Source: Zymoseptoria tritici IPO323 (Eukaryota > Ascomycota > Dothideomycetes > Mycosphaerellales > Mycosphaerellaceae). Taken from it: a DNA stretch of 64,000 nucleotides. The notes beneath the pieces were generated by a model. That model searched no databases, was not told the origin of the DNA, and saw only the letters and a program-made list of their open reading frames with translations. Numbering within the stretch: the stretch's first letter is position 1; each line of letters begins with the position of its first letter. A program made the position numbers and the translations under genes. Below are positions 10,801-22,257 of this stretch, one piece after another. The stretch lies in assembly GCF_000219625.1 (NCBI RefSeq), contig NC_018213.1, forward strand, positions 2,102,055 through 2,166,054, in the 5' to 3' direction.

Positions 10801-12106
10801 GTGGAAAAGCATTGGGAGCGGAAACTCTTGAAGAAATGGTGGATAAGGAGGGGAAGTCTTATGTCTTGCATGACCTGACCTCTTAGTCATTCATTTACAC
10901 CTCGTCGTCCACATCGTTGTGTCGGCGTGGATTTCCATATACGAGCAATGATATGCGATGTCTGGTCCACATTACATCCTATGAAAAGGGGAGCTTGATG
11001 GCGTCAACCATTGTAACGGCACTGGCTCAGAGTGTGAGATGCAACCCCAACCGGCTTAAGTCTGATGTATAGTAAGCTCCCTGAGCAATACCTCCGTGCT
11101 TCCGCTCAAACTGCACTATCCAAGCTAACCGAGCGATACCTATACGGTGAAAGTTGCACGGAAAATCTGGGAGATGTGCATTAGGATCGTTGCTCTAGAC
11201 CACTTATCGGCAATATGTCTCTACGCTGTCGTGTGACATGCACCGCACAAGGTAGTCCTAACTAGTTCGGTTTGGAGTGTTGGAGGTAGGGCAAGTATGT
11301 TAAGGTTGATCCACGGCATCAGGCATATCCATGCAAGTACTGGCTCGGGCGGCGGTTCTTACAATGAGGCAGGTTGGGATAACTTATGTCACTCGATATC
11401 GCGTCCCGGTAGTATCTTCGATCCCCGCTCGCTTAGCGTTGCTGTCGTCCTCGACTTTGCTATGTTAATATTATTACACAAATGCGCAGTAGCAATGTAT
11501 GCATATCTATTCTGCTCCTATGTGTTTATAAGTGCACTCCTCGTTTGTCCGGACGAAATGCGTAGAGTATTAGATATAAATTAATTAGAAGATGTTCAGC
11601 GGACTTGGAGAAATTCGAGAGTTAGAACATGTATTTTGACATGGAGTATCCGAACCTGCCTCATTATAAGAAGCGCCGCTCGGGCGGCAACACCATCCGC
11701 GATGCCGGTCGCAAGCGTTCGTGTGCTGATCAAGAGAAGTGCGACTGCAGTTCCGGCCATCTTGGTGACATGCCATGCTGTGATTGAGTCACTTCTTGCA
11801 TATGGTCGACTAGGCCGAAGGTACGCAGTGACCAGCAGTACATTCCTCGACGCCAAAGGGCTATCTCGAGGCAGCTGTGCATGAGTGAGCAGAGCCACCG
11901 ATCGAGATCAATGGCGCTATCTGCTTCCGAACTATCTCAGAGTATCAGAGAATATGCTGATCACATGCAGTTAGTACCCCGATTCGAACGACTGTCACCG
12001 CACAAAGCGACTCGACCTGCGAAGTACTGCTGAACGACCATCTTCAGAAGCACTGCGCTTGAGTCCGGCATTTCGACGCTGCGACTTTCGCCATTCTCGT
12101 TTGGTC
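10801..12106. other. intergenic with an inverted repeat pair
   Basis: About 1.3 kb without a recognised gene. It contains the inverted repeat described separately (11345-11690) and AT-rich sequence near 11570-11590. Confidence 0.5.
11345..11690. repeat. imperfect inverted repeat, MITE-like
   Basis: The left arm (about 11345-11395) and the reverse complement of the right arm (about 11637-11690) share a core of roughly 50 bases at about 80 percent, including AATGAGGCAGGTT. The arms enclose about 240 bases. I found no clear target duplication, so origin as a small DNA transposon is inference. Confidence 0.4.
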
Positions 12107-13652
12107 ATGTTGCCGTCATGGTCGACATTTTCTTTCATCGTTTCCTGGATGATGCACTCGGTCCAAGCTCACGAAGCGGACGCTGGACTTGCCCGCAATC
12201 CTCAATTCTGCGAACGTGATGCATCTACGTTCCCTTTGGATATATGCTTTGCAATTCCGCACGGTGGATCCTCGCACGGCGACGTATACCTGGCCTTCTC
12301 GGGGAAGTTCGAGCAGAAGCGAGGATGGGCAGCCGCTGGCCCGGGTACGGTCATGAGCGACGCTGTCATGTTCGTGTTCTATCCTTCCGAGAACATGCAG
12401 AGTAAGTTCGGCCCAAGCTAGCAGATACGGCGTTGAAAGCTGATGCAGGCCTCAGATTTGACGATTGGCGTCCGCTCGGCGACGTGAGTATTGCAATGTG
12501 CCAGATCCAAAGTATGACATTGACCTCTCCTCTATTAGTGGTCATTACCCACCCGAGCTCGATGATCGACTTTTCTCCAAGCTGGAGACCTCGTACAATG
12601 CTTTCGATGCATCAACCGGGTTGTACGAGGCCAGTCTGATTTGCCGCGGATGCGCCACCGATTTACAGCGCCGGCACTTGAGTGCTGAGGGTGAAGCATG
12701 GATTTGGGCCTACAACTACCTGCAGGAGATACAGTCCGATGATCCGAGCTTTGGATTGGGCCTTCATAGCCATTATGGTGAGCTTCAGGATCCTCTGACT
12801 AAGGCTGCAAGTTCATTCGAGAGTTGGAGCCACTGACGGTCATTCCTAGACAGTTTCCATTTCAATGTCCACAGTAGCGGAAGCGACGATCAGACCGGGC
12901 AGCTTCGAGTATCCTCGGAACGAGAATCCCGATTGCTGGAAGGCGACCACGAAGACTCGGGCTGGTCAACCGAATCTCCATCACTAGGCATCCTGCACGG
13001 TACACTGATGACTCTGGCGTTCCTTGTTGCGTTCCCGAGCGGAGCTGCTGTGATGAGGTCTCGAGCAGCTTCATCTTTCAGTCTGCATGTCTGCATCCAG
13101 CTGGGGGGCGTCCTCCTTTGTCTTTGCGGCGCTACAGCCATAGTCGTGCACATCGGGCTGTCAGCGCTGACCTCTGTAAGCCAGTATTTCCGGACGACCG
13201 GCATTGACCTCGAGCTGACAGAGTAATCCTTTTCGGAAGCATGTCTCGACACACACCGCGCTCGGGTTGCTACTCGTCATCTCGGTCTGTACCCAAGTAG
13301 CGACTGGCTATCTGCACCACGTCCGATACGTCCGTACACATTCCCGTAGCACGGTCACGCACGTGCACGTCTTCGCAGGACGAGCGTCCATCGTACTAGG
13401 ATTTGCAAACACCGCCACGTAAGATGCGGAAGTCCACGCATACCGAGCCAGGCTGACAGCTTGCACAGTGGCCTAACAGGAACCTTCCTTTTCAAGCATG
13501 CGATAGCGGCTTGGGTAGCTGTCGCTGCCGTCTTGCTGTTGTGGTTATCTTTGTTCTTGTGGCTCCAGCAACGTCGCAGCAGCAATCATGCTGGCGACAA
13601 AAAGGCTGAGGCGGACTATGAGCTCGTGGTTCAGCAGATGGATGATGACTAG
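12107..13652 (+). CDS. DOMON (CDH-type cytochrome) and cytochrome b561 membrane protein
   Basis: Six exons: 12107-12401, 12456-12483, 12539-12777, 12850-13175, 13222-13418 and 13469-13652, giving about 422 residues. A signal peptide (MLPSWSTFSFIVSWMMHSVQ) leads into a DOMON/CDH-cytochrome domain with FPLDICFAIP, DAVMFVFYP, NLTIGVRSATGHYPPE and FHFNVHSSGSD. A b561-type set of membrane helices follows, with candidate heme histidines in ILHGTLMTLAF, LHVCIQLGG, KHVSTHTALGLLLVI, HVHVFAGRA and TFLFKHAIA. Such proteins pass electrons across the plasma membrane, often to ferric iron or extracellular cuproenzymes; the partner here is unknown. Splicing restores frame at every junction. The acceptor of intron 4 is ambiguous: CAG ending 13221 or AAG ending 13239, both in frame. 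The ATG at 12107 is chosen because it opens the signal peptide. Confidence 0.85.
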
Positions 13653-13894
13653 GTCAGATGTACATTAGCTTCGACGTCGCACTCTTCCTTCCCTCGCCCT
13701 CCTCACTGGCATCACATTTGCCCCCGCGCCTCTGCGTGACCATCAAGGTGGCAAGCCTTCCGCTTCACTTCACTCTCTTCTCCTTCTACGCTAACCGCGT
13801 TGAATTCACAACGTCCGACCAGGTTGGCGGGACGGAAGCGTTTACACATGCGCGCATGCTCATGAACCTCCCCACCTCCACACTCCTCTCATCC

Positions 13895-14467
13895 TCATGC
13901 CTCATACTTCGGCCCCAACCTCTCCCTCCCATCAAAAGTCTGAATCTCCGCCTTTCCCAGATCAAAGTCCGTGAACATCGCCGCCTACAACGCCACCAGT
14001 CAGCGCACCAATCATACAAATGCCGCGGCAAAGGAGGAAAGGCAGAGCATACATTCACAGCCAAAAACTTCCTCTCCTTCTCAAATGTCGACTTTTCAAA
14101 GTCGATGAGTATCGAACTGCTGCATTCCGAACAGAATCGGTGGGGCTTGGTTTTGAGGCCCATCAAATACGCCTTCATCTTCTCTTCGCAGCCAGGTTCG
14201 AAGATTACGTCGTGCCGGAGAGGGTAGACGAGGAAATAGCCTGCATGGCTTGTGAGCCTTTTTGTGAGGTATGGGTGTGAATTTGAGGTGTTGGAAGGTG
14301 GATATACCATTCTTCGTGCAAATCGAGCAATTACACCGTAGCACCTTGCCCGTTCCCTCAGGATGTAAGGGTTCGGGCAAGGTGGCCGTGAAGCGGATTG
14401 CTTTGCAGTGGCATGAGCCGTGGTAGGTCTTTGACGTCGACGAAGACTCTGGCGAGGAGGACGACAT
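13895..14467 (-). CDS. GFA-family protein (glutathione-dependent formaldehyde-activating enzyme/CENP-V fold)
   Basis: Three exons on the minus strand, 14467-14308, 14240-14053 and 13984-13895, give 145 residues. Zinc ligands are visible in HGSCHCKAIRF (about residues 16-26), CNCSICTKNG (about 45-54) and FCSECSSS. The protein ends FDGR...LGPKYEA. Introns of 67 and 68 nt have canonical ends and the junctions restore KNGYFLVYP and LAVNAAMFTDFDLG, as expected for the family. Members bind zinc; the original S-hydroxymethylglutathione role holds for few of them, so the substrate is unknown. The gene is convergent with the DOMON-b561 gene. A Copia transposon lies only 44 bases upstream of the start codon and probably separates it from its original promoter. 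A decayed relative sits at 7815-8060. Confidence 0.87.
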
Positions 14468-14511
14468 TGTGGATTTGAGTGGAGGATCAGCATTGGAGAG
14501 GATGGCATTAG

Positions 14512-14682
14512 TGTTGTAATTGGACTTAAGCTAAGTAGAAGAAGACCTCTAATTAGCAGGTATATATTGTTATGCAGAGAGAATCTTAAGTGTAAGATTC
14601 TTACTTTAGCTATCTATATATAGGAATGCCTTAGCACTAGTTACATGTACTTTACTAATAGTTAGTCTAATAATCTATAACA
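14512..14682 (-). repeat. Copia element A, 3' LTR (171 bp)
   Basis: This matches the other five Copia LTRs of the window in length and order, bounded by TGTTGT and ATAACA (decayed from CACAACA). It contains a short internal inverted repeat (AGAATCTTA...TAAGATTCT). Confidence 0.85.
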
Positions 14683-15006
14683 CTCCCCTATTAGCAGCTG
14701 CATTATTACGAGCTGTCTATTACCTAAATATAGCAGGTATTTACCTACTACGTAGCTAATGCTCGGCTTTAGCTTATTAAAAAGTATCTTCTTCTAGCTT
14801 TTTTATTCCTCTACTTTATAATCTACACCTCTTATCTATTTAGCTAATTTATTAGCTAATCTATTATCTATCCCTTACAGCTATTAATAATATAATCTAT
14901 ATTACTAGTTATAGCTTCTAGAAGAAGAGCAGCTTTCTTTGTCCTTAAGAAAACCTTCTAGCAAGTTATCGATAAAGTAAGAGCTATTAGTAATAGAGAT
15001 CTCCTA

Positions 15007-15177
15007 TGTTGTGATTGGGCTCAAGCTGAGTGGAAGAAGACCTCTAATTGGCAGGTATATATTGTCATGCAGAGAGAATCTCAAGTATGAGATTCTTACT
15101 TTAGCTATCTATGTGTAGGAATGCCTTAGCACTAGTTACGTGCACTTCACTAATAGTTAGTCTAATGATCTACAACA
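15007..15177 (-). repeat. Copia element B, 3' LTR
   Basis: 171 bp, TGTTGTG...TACAACA, directly preceded by the target duplication TCCTA. Confidence 0.85.
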
Positions 15178-16252
15178 CTCCCCTATTAGCAGCTGCATTA
15201 TTACGAGCTGTCTGTCACCTAAATATAGCAGGTATTCACCTACTACGTGGCTAATGCTCGGCTTTAGCTTGTTAAAAAGCATCTTCTTCCAGCTTTTTCA
15301 TTCCTCCACTTTATAATCTATACCTCTTATCTATTTAGCCAATTTATCAGCTAATCTATTATCCATCCCTTACAGCTGTTAACAACACAATCCACATTAC
15401 TAGCTATAGCTTCTAAAAGAAGAGTAGCTTTCTCTGTCCCTAGGAAAACCTTCTAGCAAGTTATTAATAAAGCAAGAGCTATTAGCAGTAGAGATCTCCT
15501 ATAGATCTACAAAGATAGTTCTATAGCACATTAGACTATACATTAACTTATTAGAGGAGAGATAAACAGACACTACAATAGAGTAAATGTTAGGGCTTAG
15601 GGTCCCTTCTCTTTTGTAGCTTACTTTAATAATTTTATAGCTAAGCTTAATAAGGATCTCCTTACTATAGACCTTATTAATATAGTAATAGAGGAGCTAT
15701 ATAACCTAAGGGAGTAGGCCTTCCTAGTAGAAAACTACCCTAGTCTAACAACTCCTAATCCTTAGGGATTTGTGTTGTGCTATAACTAGACTCCTCTTAG
15801 CTAAATGTTAAGCTCTAACAAGGCAGAGATAAAGTAGTAGTTAGTAGCATAGCATCCTGTGTATGTTCTCCTTAAAATCCCTTCTTCCCTAATAGAAACT
15901 AATATTCTCCTAGGCTTTAAGTTAAGATTCTAGGGGAATTAGCTTAGTCTTTTAGTAGTAGTTCTAGGGGGGCAGGCTGTAGGTTCTAGGACATACTCTA
16001 ATACTTTTGGGTTTTTATAGAAAAGTTTTCCTTTAGCTGGGTGTTTTTCTTATAGTTTCTTAGATGCTTTTATAGAGGTATATAGTTGCCTCCTTTCCTT
16101 TGTACAGATAAGAATAAAATAAGTGTTCTAAGTGTTATGCTTCTTAGTTTTATAACAAATGAAATAGTATAATTCTAGGGAGGGAATCCTTCTTAGGTGG
16201 GAATGTAGGTACTAAGGCATAAATTTGAGAGCAATTTCCCTCTTCTTATTAA

Positions 16253-16326
16253 GGGCTAGTTGGTCTAGTAGTATAATTTCTAACCACAAATCAGAAGGTC
16301 ACAGGTTCAATTCCTATATTAGCCTC
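16253..16326 (+). ncRNA. tRNA-like segment in Copia element B (antisense to gag-pol)
   Basis: These 74 bases fold like a tRNA. GGGCTAG pairs with TTAGCCT with two G-T pairs, a D-arm GGTCTAGTAGTAT has box A character, the anticodon stem is TCTAA/TCAGA with one A-C mismatch, and the T-arm ACAGGTTCAATTCCTAT has a box B (GGTTCAATTCC). Position 33 is C rather than T, and the anticodon reads ACA in this alignment, so decoding is unlikely. Mismatches fit G-to-A decay. Identical-length copies occur in elements A and C. Confidence 0.55.
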
Positions 16327-16400
16327 TCATTTCGTGCGACTATGTTAGGATGTGTTCCTCTCATACTCGCACGAGATGCTCTTTTTAGTAGACGCCTACA

Positions 16401-19400
16401 TTAGAGGATAGTATTTAGGGATTTTGGTTTTGTTAGACAGTCTACAAGCTACATGTCTGTCCTTACAAACTCCACCTTAATACTCCCCTTATTATGTTGC
16501 TCTCTGTAGTAATAGTTCCTAAGAGAGACATGTCTTGATCTTTTGGAGTTAGCATAGTTTTCCACAAGGCTAATAGCTAATTAATTGTCCACTTTAATAA
16601 GGATAGTAGAAATGCTTTTGGCCTAGGTAAAGGGCTAGAGCTTATTAATAAGATTCCTTACCTAATTCACTTCTCTTATTGCCTTAGTAAGAGAGAGGTA
16701 CTCTGCCTTAGTGCTAGACAGCACTACTTCTTTCTACAGTTAAGATCTCCAGACAACTAGGCCTCCTACAATTTTAAAGAGCATTCCTAAGGTAGACCTA
16801 GATATGCTAGGATTACTAGCAAAGTTAGAGTCTAAGAATGCTTTAATCTGAATTTGCTCCTTAGTTTTCCTATATACAAGGCACTTGTTAATTGTGCCTA
16901 CAACATATCTCCAGATGTATTTAGCTACCTAAACATGCAAAGGTCCTAGGTTCTAAAGGAACCTTATATAGTGGTTAACAGCAAAACTAATGTCTGGTCT
17001 AGTATAGTTTAACAGATGTTACAGTTCCCTAATGATCTTGTTAAAGAGATTATAGTCCTCCTTTGTTCCCTTATCCTAGAGGGGTTTAAGGAGGGTGTTA
17101 AGGGGGTACTTAACACTCTTTGCATTGCTAAGACTATGTCCTTAAAGTTTGTCTCTAGAATAGTGTTCCTAAGAGACAGACATAGAGCTATCTTTCCCTT
17201 CCTTTAGGCAAAGTCTAAGAAAGATATTAGTATTAACAACCTTAATTGTATACTTCTGCTCTAATCCCTTAATTAGCTTATTAATCTTATAGTCTAACTA
17301 TCTAAAGATCTAGAAGTTATCTATATAAAGGAGAACAAGGATGCCTTTCCCTTAAAAGAGGCAAGCATTACTAACAGTTCTTAATAGACCAAGCTTTTAG
17401 AGAGTGTCTACAGCATCGTAGTGCTAGAGAGCAGCTACCTACTTAAGCCTATACAGTCCTTTCTTAACATATATAATGTACTTGTAGGCATCTTTCTTAA
17501 AGAGATAAGCTCCCTCTAGTAGCTTAATAAAGATCTACTTATCTAGGTTTGGATTTAGGAATGCAGTCTTAACATTAACTTATCTCCTCTTCTAGCTAAA
17601 GTTAACTAAGAGGGACAGAAGTATTCTCCCTATTGCAGCTCTTAGGGTAGGAGCAAAGGTATTAACATAGTTAAGTCCCTTCCTTTGTATAAATCCCCTA
17701 GCTGTCTATCTAGCCTTATACTTCTCTATAGTTCTATCTAGGAGCACCTTAATCTTAAAGACCTATTTCCCTATAAGAGGGACTCTCCCCTTAGGGAGGG
17801 TGCTAATAAGTTTTTATTTAAGGCATCCTGTAGACTTAAGTAACTTAGCTTCCTTAATAATAGCTTTCTCCTATTCCTTGTAGTTAGATCTAGAGAGAGC
17901 TTCCTTAACTGTCTTAGGATTAGACAGATTAGGATTTGTTACTTTAAGTCCTATCTTCTAGATCTTGCTGTAGTCTTTTCTTATAACTGATCTTCTACTT
18001 CTTAAGAGTCTGAATATGCCTAAGCTTTTAGGACTTACTTTATTGCCTAATTTCTCAGGTCTCTTAGGGCTTCTCCCTGCTTTCCTCTTTCCTGTAACAT
18101 AAATGTCTAGGAAGGGAGTTATAGCATAATCTTAGAGGTCTTCCCTTTTAGAGCAATCCTCTACTAATGCTTAATGTTATAGCTGTGTTAATAAGGCATT
18201 AGCCTGCTCCTAGAATCCCTTAGGACTTCCTTGGAATCCCTTAGGACTTCCTGTTTTCTTAGAAACATACTCCCCCTAAGCTAGCTAGGAGGCTTCTTTA
18301 TGCTTAGTAGCCTCTAGCTAATTAGGCTTAGACTGCTTGTGTTAGTTATCCTAGGACTATATGTCCTAACCTAATATTTGCTCCCCCTAAGATGTTAAAA
18401 GGGAGGCTTAGTTTCTCTCTCTCTACATAGTATTAAACATGTTCTCTACTTCTTAAAGATAAGAAGTAGTAAGAGGTTAGGCATCTTGCCCTTAGGCATC
18501 CTGGCCCTAATCTTAATCCTTAGTGTAGATAGCATAGACTTCCTGTTCTATAGCAATAGGTTGCATTAGTTGTAGGAAACTCTCCCCCTAGAAGTCTAGG
18601 GCAGCAGGTATTATGCTATATACCTTATCTTTATTATATGTTATATAAGGAGAGGTTACAATCTTATGCTAAAACCTAGTAAGGGTAGATAGTTCAAACT
18701 TCCAAACTATATAGTTAGTTAAAGTGTTCTCCTAGAATCCTAGATTCTAGTATTTCTCTGCTCTAGGATGGAACTTCTATAAATTAGGTCTCCCCTAATT
18801 ATACAGATATGCTCTACATCTAAATCTCCTAACCTTTGTTAGATTAATATGTAGAGTTCTAGCATTAAGATCTTAATCAAATTCCTAAAGAGGAATCTTA
18901 TTAGTTAACAGGCATACTAGCCTATTAGTAAGGAAGATTGCATATACAACTACAAAACTCTAGAGAGGGAGAGGTAGGCTAGAGTTAATTATTATTGCTC
19001 TTGCCTTATTAAGGATAACCTTATTAGATGATTCTGCAATTCCATTCTGCTTAGGAGTATAGGGAGCTAAGAAATCCTATCTTAGTCCCTTATTCTCTAC
19101 AAATGTAATCAGATTATTATTGTTAAACTCTCCTCCTCTATCTAAGAACTAGATCTTAACTATCTTTTTGTACTAGTTAAATGTCTTAGTAGTCCATTTC
19201 TTAATAATTTGTGCAGCTTGTGATTTAAGCTTGCAGAAGATGGCCTATCTCCTTCTTAACTTTGCATTAGTAATTATAAGGATGTACTTGCATCTAAAGA
19301 TGTCTAGTAGAAAGATTAGTCCTATAATGTTAATATAGACCTTATCTAATAAGGATTAAGGTATTAGTCTTAGAGTTCTTAACACCACTCTCTATAACCT

Positions 19401-21056
19401 TATAAGCTTGTATAGCTCACAGTGCTTAAGTGTAGATGTGTTAATCTGCTTAAGTCCTTAGACTTAAGCCTTTATTGCACTAAGAATCTTGTTCCCTACA
19501 TAGCCTAGTCTCTAGTGCTATCTTGTTATGTTAGCCTTAGGTATAGCAAAGGCTAGACAGGACATGTTCCTATTAGTTATAGAAGCAACTTTAGTACTCC
19601 CCTTAGGGAGAGAGATAGTTACATTCTAGAGGATTAGAACATTATAAGTAGACTAAACCTTGCCTATCTTCTTGTTATTCCTCAGAATGCATAAAGATAG
19701 CCTATCCAGGTGGACCTTGCACTTTAGCTAGAGAGTCTCTACTAAGATAAGGTTGTAATTAGAGTTGGGAGAGTATAACACATCTTGCAAGGTAATGTTT
19801 AACTTATTCCCCTTGTACTTTATTATAATCCTTACACTTCCTAAGTGTGTAACTATGCTTTGTCTAATAGCTTAAGAGAACCTAATTAGGGTTTCTAGGG
19901 GTTTAAGGTCTAAGAACTAGGACTTGTTATTAAAGAAGTAGTATAATGTATTAGAATCCTAGACAATAGTGTTACTCCTTTGTATTCTAGCAGTAGCAAT
20001 TGCTGCTCCTACAAATAAGCTGTCTAAATTAGAGCCTAAGCCTATATTAGAAGAGGAGATAGGCTTAATTGCTGCAGTACCCTTTCCTCCCTTCTTGTTA
20101 TGTCTCTTGCTCTTGTCTTAGGACTTCTTCTTGTCTTTATTAGATCCTCCTTTTCCTCTGTGTACCTAGGACTTTAGGGCCTTGTTAGGGTGCTTCTTAA
20201 AGCAATCTACATTTGTGTAGATATAATAGGTACACTTAGTACACTAATTATTATCTACTACAGCACCCCTAAATCCTCCTGCTGTCCTCTATGTCTGTAG
20301 AGGAGGTTCCTTAATTAATAAGGTAATCAGCTCTTTAAGAGTTGTGTTCTTAATATAATAGGATTGTCTCTAGCTTCTTAGGTATTCTAGATAGTAGAGG
20401 CCCTAGATAAAGAACAGCCTAATCTGCTTATTACTAAAGGTAAGCTTTAAGACTAGAATGCTCTTAGACCTGGAGTATTGTTCTGTTATAGAGATGTACT
20501 TGTAATGCTACTTCTAGAAGTCCTTACAGTACTTCTAAGTATTTGTTCCTTAGATCTTAATATTACTAATTCTAAGAATCCTTAGGCTATTATAAATGTT
20601 TATAGTTACAACAGGCCTGTAGGTGGCTGCAATAGTATTATACAGTTCCTTAGCTGTCTTCTCTATATCCCTAAAGTTGGGCCTTAGAGATTAGTTAATC
20701 CTTTTGCTAACAATCCCGTATGCAATTAGGTTATGCTTGTGCTAGACTTGGAGAGGAGTTGGTCTTAGTCTACTAGTTAGAATAGGTTCTGTTACTAGAG
20801 TATCCCCTCCTTCTTTTTAGGAAGGAGTTAGAGCCTAGGAGGATAAAGTAGTACTCTCCTTAGTTAGTAGAGAGGGATATCTAACTTTAATTCCTAGCTT
20901 TAGTTAGGCAGGGCACTAGGGAATGTCATAAAAGACATAGCCCAACACCTCCTTGTCTATAAGGGCTGCTTTAAGCATCCTTAACTAGTCTGAGAAGTTG
21001 CTTCCCTTTCTTAGGACTTTATTCTCCTTCGCAGTCTTAAACTCATTAGCCTACAT
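16401..21056 (-). pseudogene. Copia gag-pol polyprotein, element B, RIP-inactivated
   Basis: From the ATG at 21056 to the TAA at 16401-16403 is exactly 1552 codons, the same as in elements A and C. The frame is broken by many TAG/TAA codons where Trp or Gln is expected. Blocks in order are gag, zinc-knuckle remnant, aspartic protease (decayed DSG-type site), GAG-pre-integrase, integrase core with GGEFNNN and APYTPKQN, reverse transcriptase and RNase H (STKAEYLSL). This order, with integrase before reverse transcriptase, is diagnostic of Copia. Confidence 0.85.
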
Positions 21057-21177
21057 TGCGGCTGTTGTTGTAACTAGCTCTTTCTCGGCTCGCCAGTCAA
21101 CTATCTAAACAGTGTACAGTAAGGTTCCAGTGGCTGCGCTTAGAACAGACAATTCTTCCTTAAGTGTGCAGTAGTTA

Positions 21178-21193
21178 CGCCGGGCTCATAACC
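21178..21193 (-). other. Copia primer binding site, element B
   Basis: Directly inside the 5' LTR the minus strand reads GGTTATGAGCCCGGC. Its complement, GGGCTCATAACC, matches the anticodon arm of methionine tRNAs rather than the tRNA 3' end. This fits the half-tRNA priming known for Drosophila copia. Confidence 0.6.
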
Positions 21194-21364
21194 TATTGTA
21201 ATTAGGCTTAAGCTAAGTGGAAGAAGACCTCTAATTAGCAGGTATATATTGTCATGCAGAGAGAATCTCAAGTATAAGATTCTCACTTCAGCTATCTGTG
21301 TGTGGGAATGCCTTGGCACTAGTCACGTGCACTTTACTGATGGTCAGTCTGATGATCCACAACA
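21194..21364 (-). repeat. Copia element B, 5' LTR
   Basis: 171 bp, starting TATTGTAATT (decayed TGTTGT) and ending CCACAACA, followed by the target duplication TCCTA. Confidence 0.85.
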
Positions 21365-22111
21365 TCCTATAGATCTATAAAGATAGTTCTGTAGCATATT
21401 AGACTATACATTAATTTATTAGAGGAGAGATAAATAGACACTATAATAGAGTAAATGTTAGGGCTTAGGGTCCCTTCTCTTTTATAGCTTGCTTTAATAG
21501 GTTTATAGCTAAGCTTAATAAGGATCTCCTTACTATAGACCTTATTAATATAGTAATAGAGGAGCTATATAACCTAAGGGAGTAGGCCTTCCTAGTAGAA
21601 AACTACCCTAGTCTAACAACTCCTAATCCTTAGGGATTTGTGTTATACTATAACTAGACTCCTCTTAGCTAAATATTAAGCTCTAATAAGGCAGAGATAA
21701 AGCAGTAGTTAGTAGCATAGCATCCTATATATATTCTCCTTAAAATCCCTTCTTCCCTAATAGAAACTAATATTCTCCTAGGCTTTAAGTTAAGATTCTA
21801 GGGGAATTAGCTTAGTCTTTTAGTAGTAGTTTTAGGGGGGTAGGCTATAGGTTCTAGGATATACTCTAATACTTTTAGGTTTTTATAGAAAAGTTTTCCT
21901 TTAGCTAGGTATTTTTCTTATAGTTTCTTAGATGCTTTTGTAGAGGTGTATAGTTGCCTCCTTTCCTTTATACAGATAAGAATAAAATAAATGTTATGCT
22001 TCTTAGTTTTATAACAAATAAAATAGTATAATTCTAGGGAGGGAATCCTTCTTAGGTAGGAATGCAGGTATTAAGGTATAAATTTAAGAGCAATTTCCCT
22101 CTTCTTATTAA

Positions 22112-22185
22112 GGGCTAGTTAGTCTAGTAGTATAATTTCTAACTACAAATTAGAAGGTTATAGGTTTAATTCCTATATTAGCCTC
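22112..22185 (+). ncRNA. tRNA-like segment in Copia element A
   Basis: Same 74-base segment as at 16253-16326, with further C-to-T and G-to-A changes in the anticodon loop and T-arm. The acceptor stem is preserved. A perfect 17-bp hairpin (22188-22204 with 22209-22225, loop CTGC) follows immediately. Confidence 0.45.
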
Positions 22186-22257
22186 TCTTATATGTCTATA
22201 TTAGCTGCCTAATATAGACATATAAGCATCTTTTTGCTAGATTTATAGATTTATATA

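Larger units (their letters stand above)
15007..21364 (-). mobile_element. Copia LTR retrotransposon, element B, inserted in element A
   Basis: Complete element of 6358 bp, flanked by TCCTA at 15002-15006 and 21365-21369. The flanks belong to element A: joining them recreates the sequence GATCTCCTATAGATCTA that element B itself carries uninterrupted near 15495. LTRs are 15007-15177 and 21194-21364. Order on the minus strand is 5' LTR, primer binding site, gag-pol, tRNA-like segment, about 1.1 kb of noncoding sequence, 3' LTR. It is less mutated than element A in places, in line with later insertion. Confidence 0.88.

Noticed and set aside
17016..17207. Plus-strand short ORF in element B (and its twin at 22876-23064)
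   Set aside because: Antisense to the reverse transcriptase part of Copia gag-pol; present only because the coding strand is conserved.
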